This document shows positions 17,941 to 26,749 of a stretch of 64,000 bases of DNA, piece after piece (positions within the stretch are counted from its first letter, which is position 1; every line of letters starts with the position of its first letter). The DNA is taken from contig DAIDIP010000015.1 in assembly GCA_027451745.1 (NCBI GenBank), positions 1-64,000 of the forward strand. The letters are read 5' to 3'. Both the position numbers and the translations under genes were made by a program. The DNA comes from Candidatus Melainabacteria bacterium. Lineage in GTDB: Bacteria > Cyanobacteriota > Vampirovibrionia > Obscuribacterales > Obscuribacteraceae. Below the pieces are notes generated by a model. That model searched no databases. It was not told where the DNA came from and saw only the letters and a list, made by a program, of their open reading frames with translations.

Positions 17941-19920
17941 ATGGCGACGCACAGAATAATGCTTTTAGAAACCAAGAAAAACTATAGTCATACGAAAGAG
18001 CAAAATAAAATTTTGTCATTGTTTATTATGTTTTTGGTGCTAAATTGTTCAGCTTGTATATCTATTGATTATAAATATGATGATATCTCACCATCGTTTT
18101 TGGAAAAAGTAAAAGGGACTCTTTCGGACAGTATATATAGACCTCCTTATCCAGGAGAATACAAGCTGATTACAGTAGGCAAAGGAAAAAATACTGAAGA
18201 ACTTTGGCGGGCTCGAGGACAAACAGGCAAATTCGGCGGTGTACTAACTGTGTCGAGTTTTGGCAGTGGACCAAAAACATTTAATTGTTGGGCGGCCAGT
18301 GATGCAGATAGTGGTGGCATTGCCTCATTGATGTATGAGTCGCTGTTAGACATAGATCCATGGACGGCAAAATCATATCCAAGGTTAGCGCGCACCTTTT
18401 CAGTTAGCCCTGATCATTTAAATTATACTTTTACTTTGCGCAAAGGACTAAAATGGTCTGATGGACATCCTCTTACAGCAGATGATGTTGTTTATACATT
18501 TGGTACTTTAATCGCCAAAGGATTTGGTAATTCGAGTTCGCGCGATGTATTGACTGTTTACGGACATTATCCATCAGTAGAAAAAATTGACGACTTAACG
18601 GTGCGCTTTCATACTGATGTACCATTTGCTCCTTTTTTGAGCAGTCTAAGAATGGCAATAGCGCCTAAACATATACTGGAGCCTATTACAACCAAGTTAA
18701 TTGCTCAAAATAAAATAGGTGAGTTCAATAATTTTTGGGATATAAATTGTGACCCTCAATCGATTGTGGTGAGCGGTCCTTTTAAACTACATCGTTATAT
18801 GCCAGGACAAAGAGTAGAATTAGTTCCTAATCCAAATTATTCGATGATAGATAAGTTAGGTAGACGCTTGCCTTATCTAGGTAAACTAGTTGATTTAATT
18901 GTTCCAGATCAAAATACACAATTGCTCAAATTTTATGCGGGCGATGTTGATCTGCTTGATGTAAGAACGGTGCGCGGGTCAGACGCGGCCCTAGTCAAAC
19001 AAAGAGAAGCTAGTGACAATTTTAAAATGTATAATCTTGGCCCTACCGATGGCACAATCTTTTTGATGTTCAATCTATGTCAGCGCAAAAATCCTAAGAC
19101 GAATAAATTCTATGTTGATCCTATCAAACAAAAATGGTTCAACAATTTTTACTTCAGGCAAGCTATAACCCATGCAGTAGATCGCAAACGTATGGTAGAT
19201 AATATCCTGCGCGGGGTCGGTTATGAATTGTTTACCTCCGAACCGCAAGCATCCATTTTTTTTAATAAATCGCTTAAGCCCTTTCCTCAGGATCTTGAAT
19301 ATGCCGCAAAACTTCTTGCTAAAGGTGGCTTTCAATTAAGAGATGGTGTTTTATATGATGATAAAGGTAATAGGGTGGAATTTGCTTTATATACTAATGC
19401 TGGTAATTCAACAAGAGATGCTATTTGTGTAATGATTCAAAATGATCTAAAAAAACTTGGCATCAAAGTCAATTATCAACCGGTAGATTTCAATATTTTG
19501 ATAGACAAATCTAGCAATAGTCTCGATTGGGAAGGCATGGTAATGGGACTTACAGGTGGAAGATTGGAACCATATGATGGAGCCAATGTATGGAAATCTA
19601 ATGGACGCTTGCATATGTTCGACCAGCGATTACCTGATAGTGCAGGCAAAGTCCAAGTGACTGATGCTAGAGACTGGGAAAAAGAAATCGACAAGTGTTT
19701 TGATCTTGGTGCCACTACATTTGATATTGCAAAACGGCATGAATATTTTGATCGTTATCAACAAATCGCTTATGAACAGCAGCCATTTATTTATTTGTTT
19801 AGCAATATAGATATTACCGCGGTGCGTAATCGTATTGGTAATTATATGCCTACAGTGCTGGGCATAGGTTTGGCGCCTCGTGGCAGTATGCATAATATTG
19901 AGGAGATATTTGTCGAATAA
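17941..19920 (+). CDS. Family 5 extracellular solute-binding protein (oligopeptide/dipeptide ABC importer)
   Basis: A 659-residue substrate-binding protein of the SBP_bac_5 family (OppA/DppA type), which captures peptides outside the inner membrane for a DppBC-like channel. It has an N-terminal hydrophobic signal, possibly a lipoprotein signal ending in NCSAC. The family signature is clear: DIDPWTAKSYPRLARTF, the LRKGLKWSDGHPLTADDVVYTF segment near residues 160-180 and the FRQAITHAVDR hinge later on. At 659 residues it is longer than OppA (543). I chose the ATG at 17941; an in-frame TTG 33 nt earlier would overlap the protease gene. The stop overlaps the next ATG (TAATG). Confidence 0.92.
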   Translation: MATHRIMLLETKKNYSHTKEQNKILSLFIMFLVLNCSACISIDYKYDDISPSFLEKVKGTLSDSIYRPPYPGEYKLITVGKGKNTEELWRARGQTGKFGGVLTVSSFGSGPKTFNCWAASDADSGGIASLMYESLLDIDPWTAKSYPRLARTFSVSPDHLNYTFTLRKGLKWSDGHPLTADDVVYTFGTLIAKGFGNSSSRDVLTVYGHYPSVEKIDDLTVRFHTDVPFAPFLSSLRMAIAPKHILEPITTKLIAQNKIGEFNNFWDINCDPQSIVVSGPFKLHRYMPGQRVELVPNPNYSMIDKLGRRLPYLGKLVDLIVPDQNTQLLKFYAGDVDLLDVRTVRGSDAALVKQREASDNFKMYNLGPTDGTIFLMFNLCQRKNPKTNKFYVDPIKQKWFNNFYFRQAITHAVDRKRMVDNILRGVGYELFTSEPQASIFFNKSLKPFPQDLEYAAKLLAKGGFQLRDGVLYDDKGNRVEFALYTNAGNSTRDAICVMIQNDLKKLGIKVNYQPVDFNILIDKSSNSLDWEGMVMGLTGGRLEPYDGANVWKSNGRLHMFDQRLPDSAGKVQVTDARDWEKEIDKCFDLGATTFDIAKRHEYFDRYQQIAYEQQPFIYLFSNIDITAVRNRIGNYMPTVLGIGLAPRGSMHNIEEIFVE

Positions 19921-20888
19921 TGTCAATTCCAGTGTATATCTTACGTCGCATATTACAAGCCTTACCGCTTCTATTTGTCATTTCAATTATGAGCTTTACG
20001 ATGTTACGTTTGGCTCCGATTGATCCATTGGCCTATTTAAAGGCCAATCCAGCTATTTCACAAGAAACAATTAAAGCTGAAGAAGAAAGACTAGGTTTGA
20101 ATAAACCGCCGGTTGTTCAATATTTTTTGTGGTTGAGTAATTTGCTCAAGGGTGATCTGGGTATTTCTACAACGGGTGGCTTGGTATCAACATTGTTATT
20201 ACAACGGGCTGGTAACACTTTGTTATTGAGTGTATGCACGGTTTTATTTACTTGGCTCATTGCTATACCAGCCGGTGTTTGTGCTGCGGTCTATCGCAAT
20301 ACTTTTATAGATCGACTGTTGAGTATACTCACTGCTATAGGTATGTCGATGCCTGCGTTTTTGATGGCATTGTTATTGCTGATGTTTGCTACTAAAACTC
20401 ATATTTTGCCTATTGGTGGTTTAACTAGTCAAGACTTTTTTGAACGCAATTTCTTTGGAAAATTTATAGATATAACAAGGCATTTGATAATTCCAGTAAC
20501 TGTTTTAACATTAATTGGTTTAGCCGGCGTACAAAGACAAATGCGGGCCAGTTTGCTAGATGTATTGCAAGCTGATTATGTACGTACAGCAAGGGCAAAA
20601 GGTTTAGCTGAAAGCAGTGTTATTTATGTTCATGCTCTTAAAACTGCTATTAATCCACTTATTACTTTGTTTGGTTTTGAATTTGCTGATTTGCTAAGCG
20701 GAGCAGCATTAACAGAAACGGTTTTGGCTTATCCAGGCTTGGGACGGCTTACTCTTGAGGCGGTACAGAGTAAAGACATGAATTTAGTTATGGCGTCATT
20801 GATGTTAGGAGCGACTATGCTGATAGTTGGCAATTTGCTTGCTGATATACTCTTAAAATTTGCTGATCCTCGTATTACCCTGGAATAA
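19920..20888 (+). CDS. Peptide ABC transporter permease, DppB/OppB type
   Basis: A 322-residue inner-membrane permease. It begins with the typical first helix (YILRRILQALPLLFVISIMSF shortened here as the RRIL...P pattern) and contains the EAA-type coupling loop: ADYVRTARAKGLAESSV then GAALTETVLAYPGLGRL. Six membrane segments are expected. With the downstream DppC-like partner it would form the translocation channel for peptides delivered by the upstream binding protein. Its start codon shares one base with the stop of the binding protein gene. The exact substrate (di- or oligopeptide, or nickel in some relatives) cannot be told from sequence. Confidence 0.93.
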   Translation: MSIPVYILRRILQALPLLFVISIMSFTMLRLAPIDPLAYLKANPAISQETIKAEEERLGLNKPPVVQYFLWLSNLLKGDLGISTTGGLVSTLLLQRAGNTLLLSVCTVLFTWLIAIPAGVCAAVYRNTFIDRLLSILTAIGMSMPAFLMALLLLMFATKTHILPIGGLTSQDFFERNFFGKFIDITRHLIIPVTVLTLIGLAGVQRQMRASLLDVLQADYVRTARAKGLAESSVIYVHALKTAINPLITLFGFEFADLLSGAALTETVLAYPGLGRLTLEAVQSKDMNLVMASLMLGATMLIVGNLLADILLKFADPRITLE

Positions 20889-20921
20889 TGGTATGAATCG
20901 CAGAAGAAATAGGAAATTATT

Positions 20922-22037
20922 GTGACTGTTGCAACTATAGAAAAATCCGCAGTAATAAATCATAATGCTTTAGATGTGATTGGCAAAAAGCTTTGGCAGT
21001 CTAAACCAGCTTGTATTAGTGCAATGGTGTTGGTTTTTTTCTATTTGTTGGCGACTTTTGCTGATTTTGTTGCTCCTTATAGTATGGGTTTTGCTGATCC
21101 TGATTTAGCAAATGCGCCACCTAGCAAAATACACATAGTAGTTGCTAATAATTCCATTTCACAACCATTTGTTTATCAAGTGTCACGTTCTTTCGATCTT
21201 GATACTTATAAGCAAAGATATGAAGAACAAAAAGCATCCCGCCTAGGCATTAAATTGTTGGTTAGAGGAGAGAGCTATAAATTGTTGGGATTTATACCTT
21301 GTGATTTACATTTATTTGCGGTTGAATCACCCGGGCGAATATTTTTACTTGGTTCAGATATAAACGGTCGAGATAATTTCTCTCGCCTCTTATTTGGATC
21401 ACAAAAAAGCCTTACTATTGGTTTTCTTGGGTTGTTAATTGTGTTCCCGGTCGGCATTATATATGGTGCCACAGCTGGGTTTTGTGGTGGAATTATTGAT
21501 AACATAATGATGAGAATCGCAGAAGCAATTATGTCGATACCGGGCTTCTATTTGTTGATTGCCTTAGCGGCAATATTGCCCGCGGGTATGAGCAGCACAG
21601 AAAGATTTGCTCTTATCACTGTTATTTTATCCTTCATTGGTTGGGCTGGTCTGGCTCGAGTAATAAGAGGAATGGTTCTGGCAATAAGAGAACAAGAATT
21701 TGTCGAAGCAGCCAGAGCAATTGGCCAACCTGAATGGAAAAATATGATCAAGCATGTCATACCACAAACCATGAGCTTTGTTATTGTAGCGGCTACACTA
21801 CAAGTGCCTAGTTTTATTTTGTCAGAGAGCGGACTAAGCTTCATTGGTTTAGGTATTCAACAACCGGATGCCAGCTGGGGCAATATGTTAAAAGCTGCCC
21901 TAGACAATGCTAACGATTTATATAATCAACCATGGCTATTAGCACCGGGTCTTCTTATATTCTTGACTATTCTATGTTTCAATACTCTGGGCGATGTTTG
22001 TAGGGATATATTAGATCCAAAATCGGCTAGTATATAA
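20922..22037 (+). CDS. Peptide ABC transporter permease, DppC/OppC type
   Basis: A 371-residue inner-membrane permease, the partner of the preceding DppB-like protein. The OppC-type N-terminal helix is followed by an extracytoplasmic insertion of about 75 residues (about 55-130) before the LLGSDINGRDNFSRLLFG signature, then the transport domain with EFVEAARAIGQPEW (EAA loop) and LSESGLSFIGLGIQQP. The start is a GTG; a ten-codon ATG mini-ORF (20893-20925) ends in TTGTGA overlapping this GTG, which may couple or delay translation. No ATPase genes (DppD/DppF) follow, so they must be encoded elsewhere. Confidence 0.92.
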   Translation: MTVATIEKSAVINHNALDVIGKKLWQSKPACISAMVLVFFYLLATFADFVAPYSMGFADPDLANAPPSKIHIVVANNSISQPFVYQVSRSFDLDTYKQRYEEQKASRLGIKLLVRGESYKLLGFIPCDLHLFAVESPGRIFLLGSDINGRDNFSRLLFGSQKSLTIGFLGLLIVFPVGIIYGATAGFCGGIIDNIMMRIAEAIMSIPGFYLLIALAAILPAGMSSTERFALITVILSFIGWAGLARVIRGMVLAIREQEFVEAARAIGQPEWKNMIKHVIPQTMSFVIVAATLQVPSFILSESGLSFIGLGIQQPDASWGNMLKAALDNANDLYNQPWLLAPGLLIFLTILCFNTLGDVCRDILDPKSASI

Positions 22038-22047
22038 AAAGAGTCTA

Positions 22048-22272
22048 GTGAGTACTAATTGGAATGGAGCTTTTGTGATAATTATTCAATGGACCGTTTT
22101 CGCAATTGTCATAGCTGTGGCTATTTTTATTACAATCATGGGGCTTAGATTTAGGCGTGGCAAAGAAGCGTATTTGTGTGGTGATTGTCGATTTAACAAT
22201 GACGAAGACTGTCATAAAACAGAGCGTCCAGAAGCAACGATCTGTACAAGTTACCGACGAATTAATAGTTAA
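22048..22272 (+). CDS. Small membrane protein with a four-cysteine cytoplasmic tail
   Basis: A 74-residue protein with one membrane helix (about residues 8-32), a basic stop-transfer (RFRRGK), and a tail with Cys44-x2-Cys47-x7-Cys55-x10-Cys66. The spacing would suit a zinc knuckle or an iron-sulphur site. By the positive-inside rule the tail faces the cytoplasm. GTG start 10 nt after the permease stop, so it is the last gene of the operon. I do not recognise the family. Confidence 0.62.
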   Translation: MSTNWNGAFVIIIQWTVFAIVIAVAIFITIMGLRFRRGKEAYLCGDCRFNNDEDCHKTERPEATICTSYRRINS

Positions 22273-22335
22273 CTTTATGGTCTATTTGTACCAACTGGTT
22301 CCAATAAATATGTTAGAAATTATGTAAATTTTGAT

Positions 22336-22359
22336 GCGGACCCGACTGGGGTCACCCGC
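22336..22359. repeat. Stem-loop A of the structured locus
   Basis: GACCC (22339-22343) pairs with GGGTC (22349-22353) around a five-base loop; GCG (22336-22338) pairs with CGC (22357-22359) beyond a three-base bulge. It is the first of three adjacent hairpins. There is no T-run on either side, so it is not an obvious terminator. Confidence 0.55.
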
Positions 22360-22388
22360 TAATTAGATGCTTTGATCTTTGAAAATCA

Positions 22389-22432
22389 GGGCTTGAACGT
22401 TAATACCGTATACGGTACTAACGTTCAAGCCC
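22389..22432. repeat. 44-bp near-perfect palindrome (stem-loop B)
   Basis: Two 22-base arms meet with no spacer (centre between 22410 and 22411, GTA|TAC). Only one pair mismatches (A22403 opposite C22418). Such a long palindrome is unusual in coding-dense chromosomes. It could be a strong RNA hairpin, a dimeric protein-binding site or a remnant of a mobile element end. No T-run follows it. Confidence 0.85.
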
Positions 22433-22463
22433 CCCTGCCGGTTCACTCACCGGGCCCAGGGGG
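22431..22463. repeat. Stem-loop C of the structured locus
   Basis: CCCCCTG (22431-22437) pairs with CAGGGGG (22457-22463); inside it CCGG (22438-22441) pairs with CCGG (22450-22453), leaving an eight-base loop TTCACTCA and a small bulge. Its first two bases are shared with palindrome B. The inner arm recalls a tRNA T-arm, but no tRNA can be folded around it. Confidence 0.6.
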
Positions 22464-22823
22464 ACTTGCTCCTGTAACTTAATACTGAGATTATTTGATC
22501 ACCTTATGACCGTTGGAATGCGCGTGCTTAGCAAATAAAAACTATATCGGGGTGTAAAAACTCCCGCTTAAATTGAGCCTTGCTTTCCCTATCGATCGTT
22601 ATTTTCATTATAACAAAATTGTGTATTTGGACAAGTCGATTTTAATCTTTAGAGGACAAATTTTTTGATTCTAATCTGGATGATTTTATACCTGAAAATT
22701 TATGTTTAGATTTCAACTTCGCAACCGCACTTAAGAGTGAGCTGAGCTGTTAAATGCCTATTTTATAAGCTTTAGAAGCTTAGTTCAAAATCATATTGAA
22801 ATCTAGCATCTTAATGTTTTAGG

Positions 22824-22949
22824 ATGAATGAAATGAGACCATTATCATTCTATAGCACCGTAGCTGGTGGCATATATTTATGGGGCTGGATATATCTATT
22901 TCTTGTTTCAAAATTTAGACAGATTATTAGGAGACTTTTGCAATGCTGA
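22824..22949 (+). CDS. Possible 41-residue membrane peptide
   Basis: A short ORF starting ATG with AGGA just upstream. The predicted peptide has one hydrophobic, aromatic-rich segment (about residues 13-30: VAGGIYLWGWIYLFLV) and a basic C-terminus (KFRQIIRRLLQC). Its end overlaps the tail of the converging GGDEF gene by 23 bp. It resembles small membrane peptides, but there is no other support. Confidence 0.25.
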   Translation: MNEMRPLSFYSTVAGGIYLWGWIYLFLVSKFRQIIRRLLQC

Positions 22950-25900
22950 TTGTTTTATTGAGCAAGGCTAGGAAAGATCTTACTAATTGAGGATCATAAT
23001 CTTTGCCTGAATGTTCTTCAATTAATTTTATGGCTTCAGCTTCGCTTAGGATAGGGCGGTAAGGACGCTCGCTGGTCATAGCGACAAAGTCATCTACTAA
23101 AGAAATAATCCTGGATTCTAATGGAATCTCTTCACCTTTCAATCCATGTGGGTAGCCGGTGCCATCCCAATTTTCTTGATAGGACTCGATAATGGGTGCT
23201 AAATGAGAAACAAGTTTGGCGGTTTCTAATAAACGAGCTCCTGCAGAAGGATAGCTCTTAATTAATTCCATTTCTTGTGGAGTTAGCGGCCCTTTTTTGG
23301 CCAGAATTTCTTTTGGTAGAGTCAATTTGCCCAAATTGCTATATACAGCAGCTAAAGCAATCATCTCAGTTTTATCTTCAGACAAGTTTAAGCTGCGGGC
23401 CAATTGACGGGCATAATTATAAACTCTTTGTGTTCTAAGAGGCTCATGCATATCTAATTCTTCCAAAGCCTTAGTGATAAGCGAAAGCAGTCCTAATAGT
23501 CCTCTTTGAGCGATTAGAGATAAATCAAGTTTATTGCTTTGACCAACTGAAGGTTTGCCGGGCATAGCGATATTTATTGACTGCGTGGCTCGTACCGATT
23601 GAGGAAGAGGTGGACGAGAAGAAACATTTGGAGGAATGGGTGTTGTGGGAATTAGTGGCAATTCTTCGCCACTCAAACTTGGTATCAAGTCTTCTGATAC
23701 AGAACAAACTTGATTTCGACCTCTGCCTTTAGCTAAGAATAAAGCTCTGTCAGCCAGCTCGAATAATTTATTGCGATCCATAGCATCTTGCGGGAAAGTA
23801 GCTAGACCTAAGGAGGCTGTAATGGTGCCCACGCCTTCTACAGGAGTTTCACCAATAGCTGTACAAATTCTCTCTGCGACTGCTCGGGCTTGACGCAATT
23901 CGGTTTCAGGCAAAAGAACGACAAATTCTTCTCCACCAAAACGACCTACTGTATCGACATCGCGAACACTCTTTTTCATAATGTTAGCTATATGTTTAAT
24001 TGCTGTGTCACCACTTGTGTGGCCGTAAGTGTCATTTATTTTTTTCAAATAGTCTAAGTCGGCAATTATTAAAGAGAAGGGGTGACCAAAACGTTGATAA
24101 CGGTCAATTTCTTTGGTTAATTGATCTTGGAAATAACGGCGATTGAATAGGCCAGTCATAGGATCAGTTATGGCTTGACGCTCAACCTGTCCAAATAGTT
24201 CGGCGTGGGCTATAACAGCAGCAACTCGGTTTGCCAGGTCGTCCACCATATTCATGTCTGCCTTAGGCAAGGAATGGCTGTGCTTATGTAATAGACAAAG
24301 GGCAGCTTTAAATTCTCCGCCATAAAATAACGGAGCTAGTGTGGCAAAAGTGACACCTCTTAAGTGAGGGTCATTTTTTTCTTGAGCTAGTTTAGATAAA
24401 GTTTCTTCTTCAAGAAAAATGGTATTGCCTTGAATTAATTGCGGAAGATATGAATTGAATAATTGTTCCTCAAGATAATTTGCAGGCAATTTATCTGTAT
24501 TGTTATCTTGCTCATTTAGTTGGAGAAGCGGAGCAGCTTTATATTTTACGAAATGTTTTGCTTGGTGGTCGTAAAGTGAAACCAAACAACGACTTAAGTC
24601 GAAGTGTTCTTTTAATGAAGTAACCAAAGTGTTCATAATTTGATCTACTTCTTTTAAAGATTGACGGATTTCGCTTGAAACTTGATTTATTAAAGCAGCA
24701 CGAGCTTGTTCAGCTTTGATTTGTAAAACAGCAGATTCAGCGCGAATAACATTAGAAAGATGTCCGGCGATAGTTAACCCTAATTCTTTGTCTTGAGCCC
24801 TAAATGGTGTTTGTTTGCTTTGTCTTTGCCATAAGCCGATGACCCCTAATCTTTCTCCTTCTGAAATTAAAGGCAAAATTAGAGCGGTGTCGTGATTAAA
24901 ATACGCATCACTTTTACGACTTTCTTCCATATTAATAACTTTGCCGTGTCCAGACTTAAAGACTGAAACAAAAGGATTTTCGTTATCAGAAAGAGGGACA
25001 TTTAAAGTTTCACCATTACTGATTTGAGGGATGAGAGTATTTTCTTCATGGTTATGGAGATAGAGCTGGGCATGAACAAAGCCCATATGATCGGCAACAA
25101 GCAAAACCGATTTTACTAATGATTGATTGCTGCTTTTTTCGCGTGAATCGCGGAAAAAACTAGCGATATCGTTAATAAGTTTCATTTCTTTGGCGTCAAC
25201 TTCAATTTTGGTTTGGTCATATGATTGTTGAACGACAACAGAAAGCATTTCGGCTACGCTCTGGATCATAATTGCTTCTTCATTTCCCCAATCTTTGGGA
25301 GCGCTTGCTTGTTGCAGCTCTAAAAAGCCAAAGAAAACTCCGCGCGAGCGCAGCTGTACCATGAGCCTAGCTTTGACGCCACCTAGTTCAATCAATGATG
25401 AAAGAGTGGGCGATATTTTGTGTAGATTAACATCTGCAGTAGTATCATGAATGCTAATGACGCCTGTGCCAGATTCATCCGGGAATCGAGAAAGAAATTC
25501 AAGCACAACGGCAGTAGATTCGTCTTGGCGTAACTGATTGCTTATAAAGCAAAGATGTCCGTTAGAGGCGTATTCATGGGTGACGGCTAATTGATCACCC
25601 ACCACTTGCCAAATTAATCCACGGTCAGCACTAGTTGCCTGTGTCAGTTTTTCAATGGCGAATTGCAAAATGGCGTTTAAATTGTGTGAATGTCTTAGTC
25701 GACTAATAATTTCGGTAATGATTGACTGAGCGCTAATTCTTTGCTGGGGTGGCCCATGAATAATCGGTTTTTGGGTAGTAATTTCATCGTCTTGTCTGGG
25801 AGGAGCGCAAACACTATGTGATCCAGTGGTGATTAAAGTACGAGGTGGTTCAACTGGTCGTGAATTAGGGCTAAAATCCTCACTGGGTGGGCTAATTGCA

Positions 25901-26589
25901 TTGTGGCGAGCCGAAGCAACTTGTCTTATATTGGTTGGAATAGGGATATTTTGAGGGGCAATCTGTCCGGTTGAATGCAGATCGGTAAGTGTTTTTGCTT
26001 GCATAATTTCTGGCGGAATAACGAAGCTTTGCACTGTAGGAGATTTGACAATTGGCCATTTAGATTTTAGGCGCTGAGTTAAAGCGACCGAACTATCTCC
26101 ATGAGTAATGCCAAGGCGTGCATCTTCCAATCGGTTACATTCGATTGGATCGTCCAATTGAAATTTTGGTAGTAATTGAGCAAAAGATTGTTTAACCAAT
26201 TCAGTGTCCATCGAACCGGCACATTGATATCGATGTCCATCGCTAGGATCGGATATCGCTTGTCCATGAACCACCAAGCTTACTTTGCTGCTCTCAATAA
26301 GAATGCACCATTCGTCCGGTGTTTGCTGATTGCCATCTGAAAATACAGAAACACATTTGCATTGACTCATTAGTTGTTTAAGACGAGGACCTTCGGGCAG
26401 AAGCAAAGAAGCATTGTGTTTAGCCCAGTAGACGATAATGGCTGGCAATTTTTCGTCCAAACAGAGCTGTTCTACTGCTCTAATAAAAGTCAGAAAAGTA
26501 GTGGGCGGCAAAATACTTAGCGGCAGGGTGCCAAAGCCACCTTGCCGGACAAGCATCATTTGTAATTGTGTCAGGCCTACTTCGGCCAT
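22927..26589 (-). CDS. Multi-GAF diguanylate cyclase with a degenerate HD-GYP domain
   Basis: A 1220-residue cytoplasmic signalling protein. After an unassigned N-terminal region (1-280) there are three GAF-like sensor domains (about 290-450, 480-630 and 640-800), then a GGDEF domain with an intact GGEEF active site (about 884-888) and an RDVD inhibitory site five residues before it, so it should make cyclic di-GMP and be product-inhibited. The C-terminal 190 residues align with HD-GYP phosphodiesterases and keep the DGTGYP motif, but the metal ligands are replaced: the first His by Arg, HD by SN, HH by SY, and the later Asp by Val. It is therefore probably not a phosphodiesterase but a dead or binding-only domain. 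Transcribed alone. Confidence 0.93.
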   Translation of the reverse strand: MAEVGLTQLQMMLVRQGGFGTLPLSILPPTTFLTFIRAVEQLCLDEKLPAIIVYWAKHNASLLLPEGPRLKQLMSQCKCVSVFSDGNQQTPDEWCILIESSKVSLVVHGQAISDPSDGHRYQCAGSMDTELVKQSFAQLLPKFQLDDPIECNRLEDARLGITHGDSSVALTQRLKSKWPIVKSPTVQSFVIPPEIMQAKTLTDLHSTGQIAPQNIPIPTNIRQVASARHNAISPPSEDFSPNSRPVEPPRTLITTGSHSVCAPPRQDDEITTQKPIIHGPPQQRISAQSIITEIISRLRHSHNLNAILQFAIEKLTQATSADRGLIWQVVGDQLAVTHEYASNGHLCFISNQLRQDESTAVVLEFLSRFPDESGTGVISIHDTTADVNLHKISPTLSSLIELGGVKARLMVQLRSRGVFFGFLELQQASAPKDWGNEEAIMIQSVAEMLSVVVQQSYDQTKIEVDAKEMKLINDIASFFRDSREKSSNQSLVKSVLLVADHMGFVHAQLYLHNHEENTLIPQISNGETLNVPLSDNENPFVSVFKSGHGKVINMEESRKSDAYFNHDTALILPLISEGERLGVIGLWQRQSKQTPFRAQDKELGLTIAGHLSNVIRAESAVLQIKAEQARAALINQVSSEIRQSLKEVDQIMNTLVTSLKEHFDLSRCLVSLYDHQAKHFVKYKAAPLLQLNEQDNNTDKLPANYLEEQLFNSYLPQLIQGNTIFLEEETLSKLAQEKNDPHLRGVTFATLAPLFYGGEFKAALCLLHKHSHSLPKADMNMVDDLANRVAAVIAHAELFGQVERQAITDPMTGLFNRRYFQDQLTKEIDRYQRFGHPFSLIIADLDYLKKINDTYGHTSGDTAIKHIANIMKKSVRDVDTVGRFGGEEFVVLLPETELRQARAVAERICTAIGETPVEGVGTITASLGLATFPQDAMDRNKLFELADRALFLAKGRGRNQVCSVSEDLIPSLSGEELPLIPTTPIPPNVSSRPPLPQSVRATQSINIAMPGKPSVGQSNKLDLSLIAQRGLLGLLSLITKALEELDMHEPLRTQRVYNYARQLARSLNLSEDKTEMIALAAVYSNLGKLTLPKEILAKKGPLTPQEMELIKSYPSAGARLLETAKLVSHLAPIIESYQENWDGTGYPHGLKGEEIPLESRIISLVDDFVAMTSERPYRPILSEAEAIKLIEEHSGKDYDPQLVRSFLALLNKTISIAKVS

Positions 26590-26749
26590 CTACCCTACTC
26601 CATAAGAAAGATATGTTTTTACGCTCGCCACCTTACCAATTAATACCCGCTTAAAATCTGGCTTAATCCTTAACTGCAAACTGCTGAAAACATCTATATG
26701 CTTCTCGAAATTTTTCTCCTGATAAATTAATTGTGCCCAGGTGGTAACA

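Larger units (their letters stand above)
22273..22926. other. Convergent intergenic region with three stem-loops
   Basis: A 654-bp gap between two converging genes. The first 200 bp contain three consecutive strong stem-loops (22336-22359, 22389-22432, 22431-22463), richer in G+C than the surroundings, and a minor hairpin near 22548-22566. The rest is AT-rich and shows only a possible 41-codon ORF (22824-22949). No tRNA, known riboswitch or transposase was recognised. Confidence 0.6.

Noticed and set aside
22438-22453. tRNA T-arm-like sequence (CCGG-TTCACTCA-CCGG)
   Set aside because: The acceptor, D and anticodon arms cannot be folded around it on either strand, and the loop lacks the usual A58.
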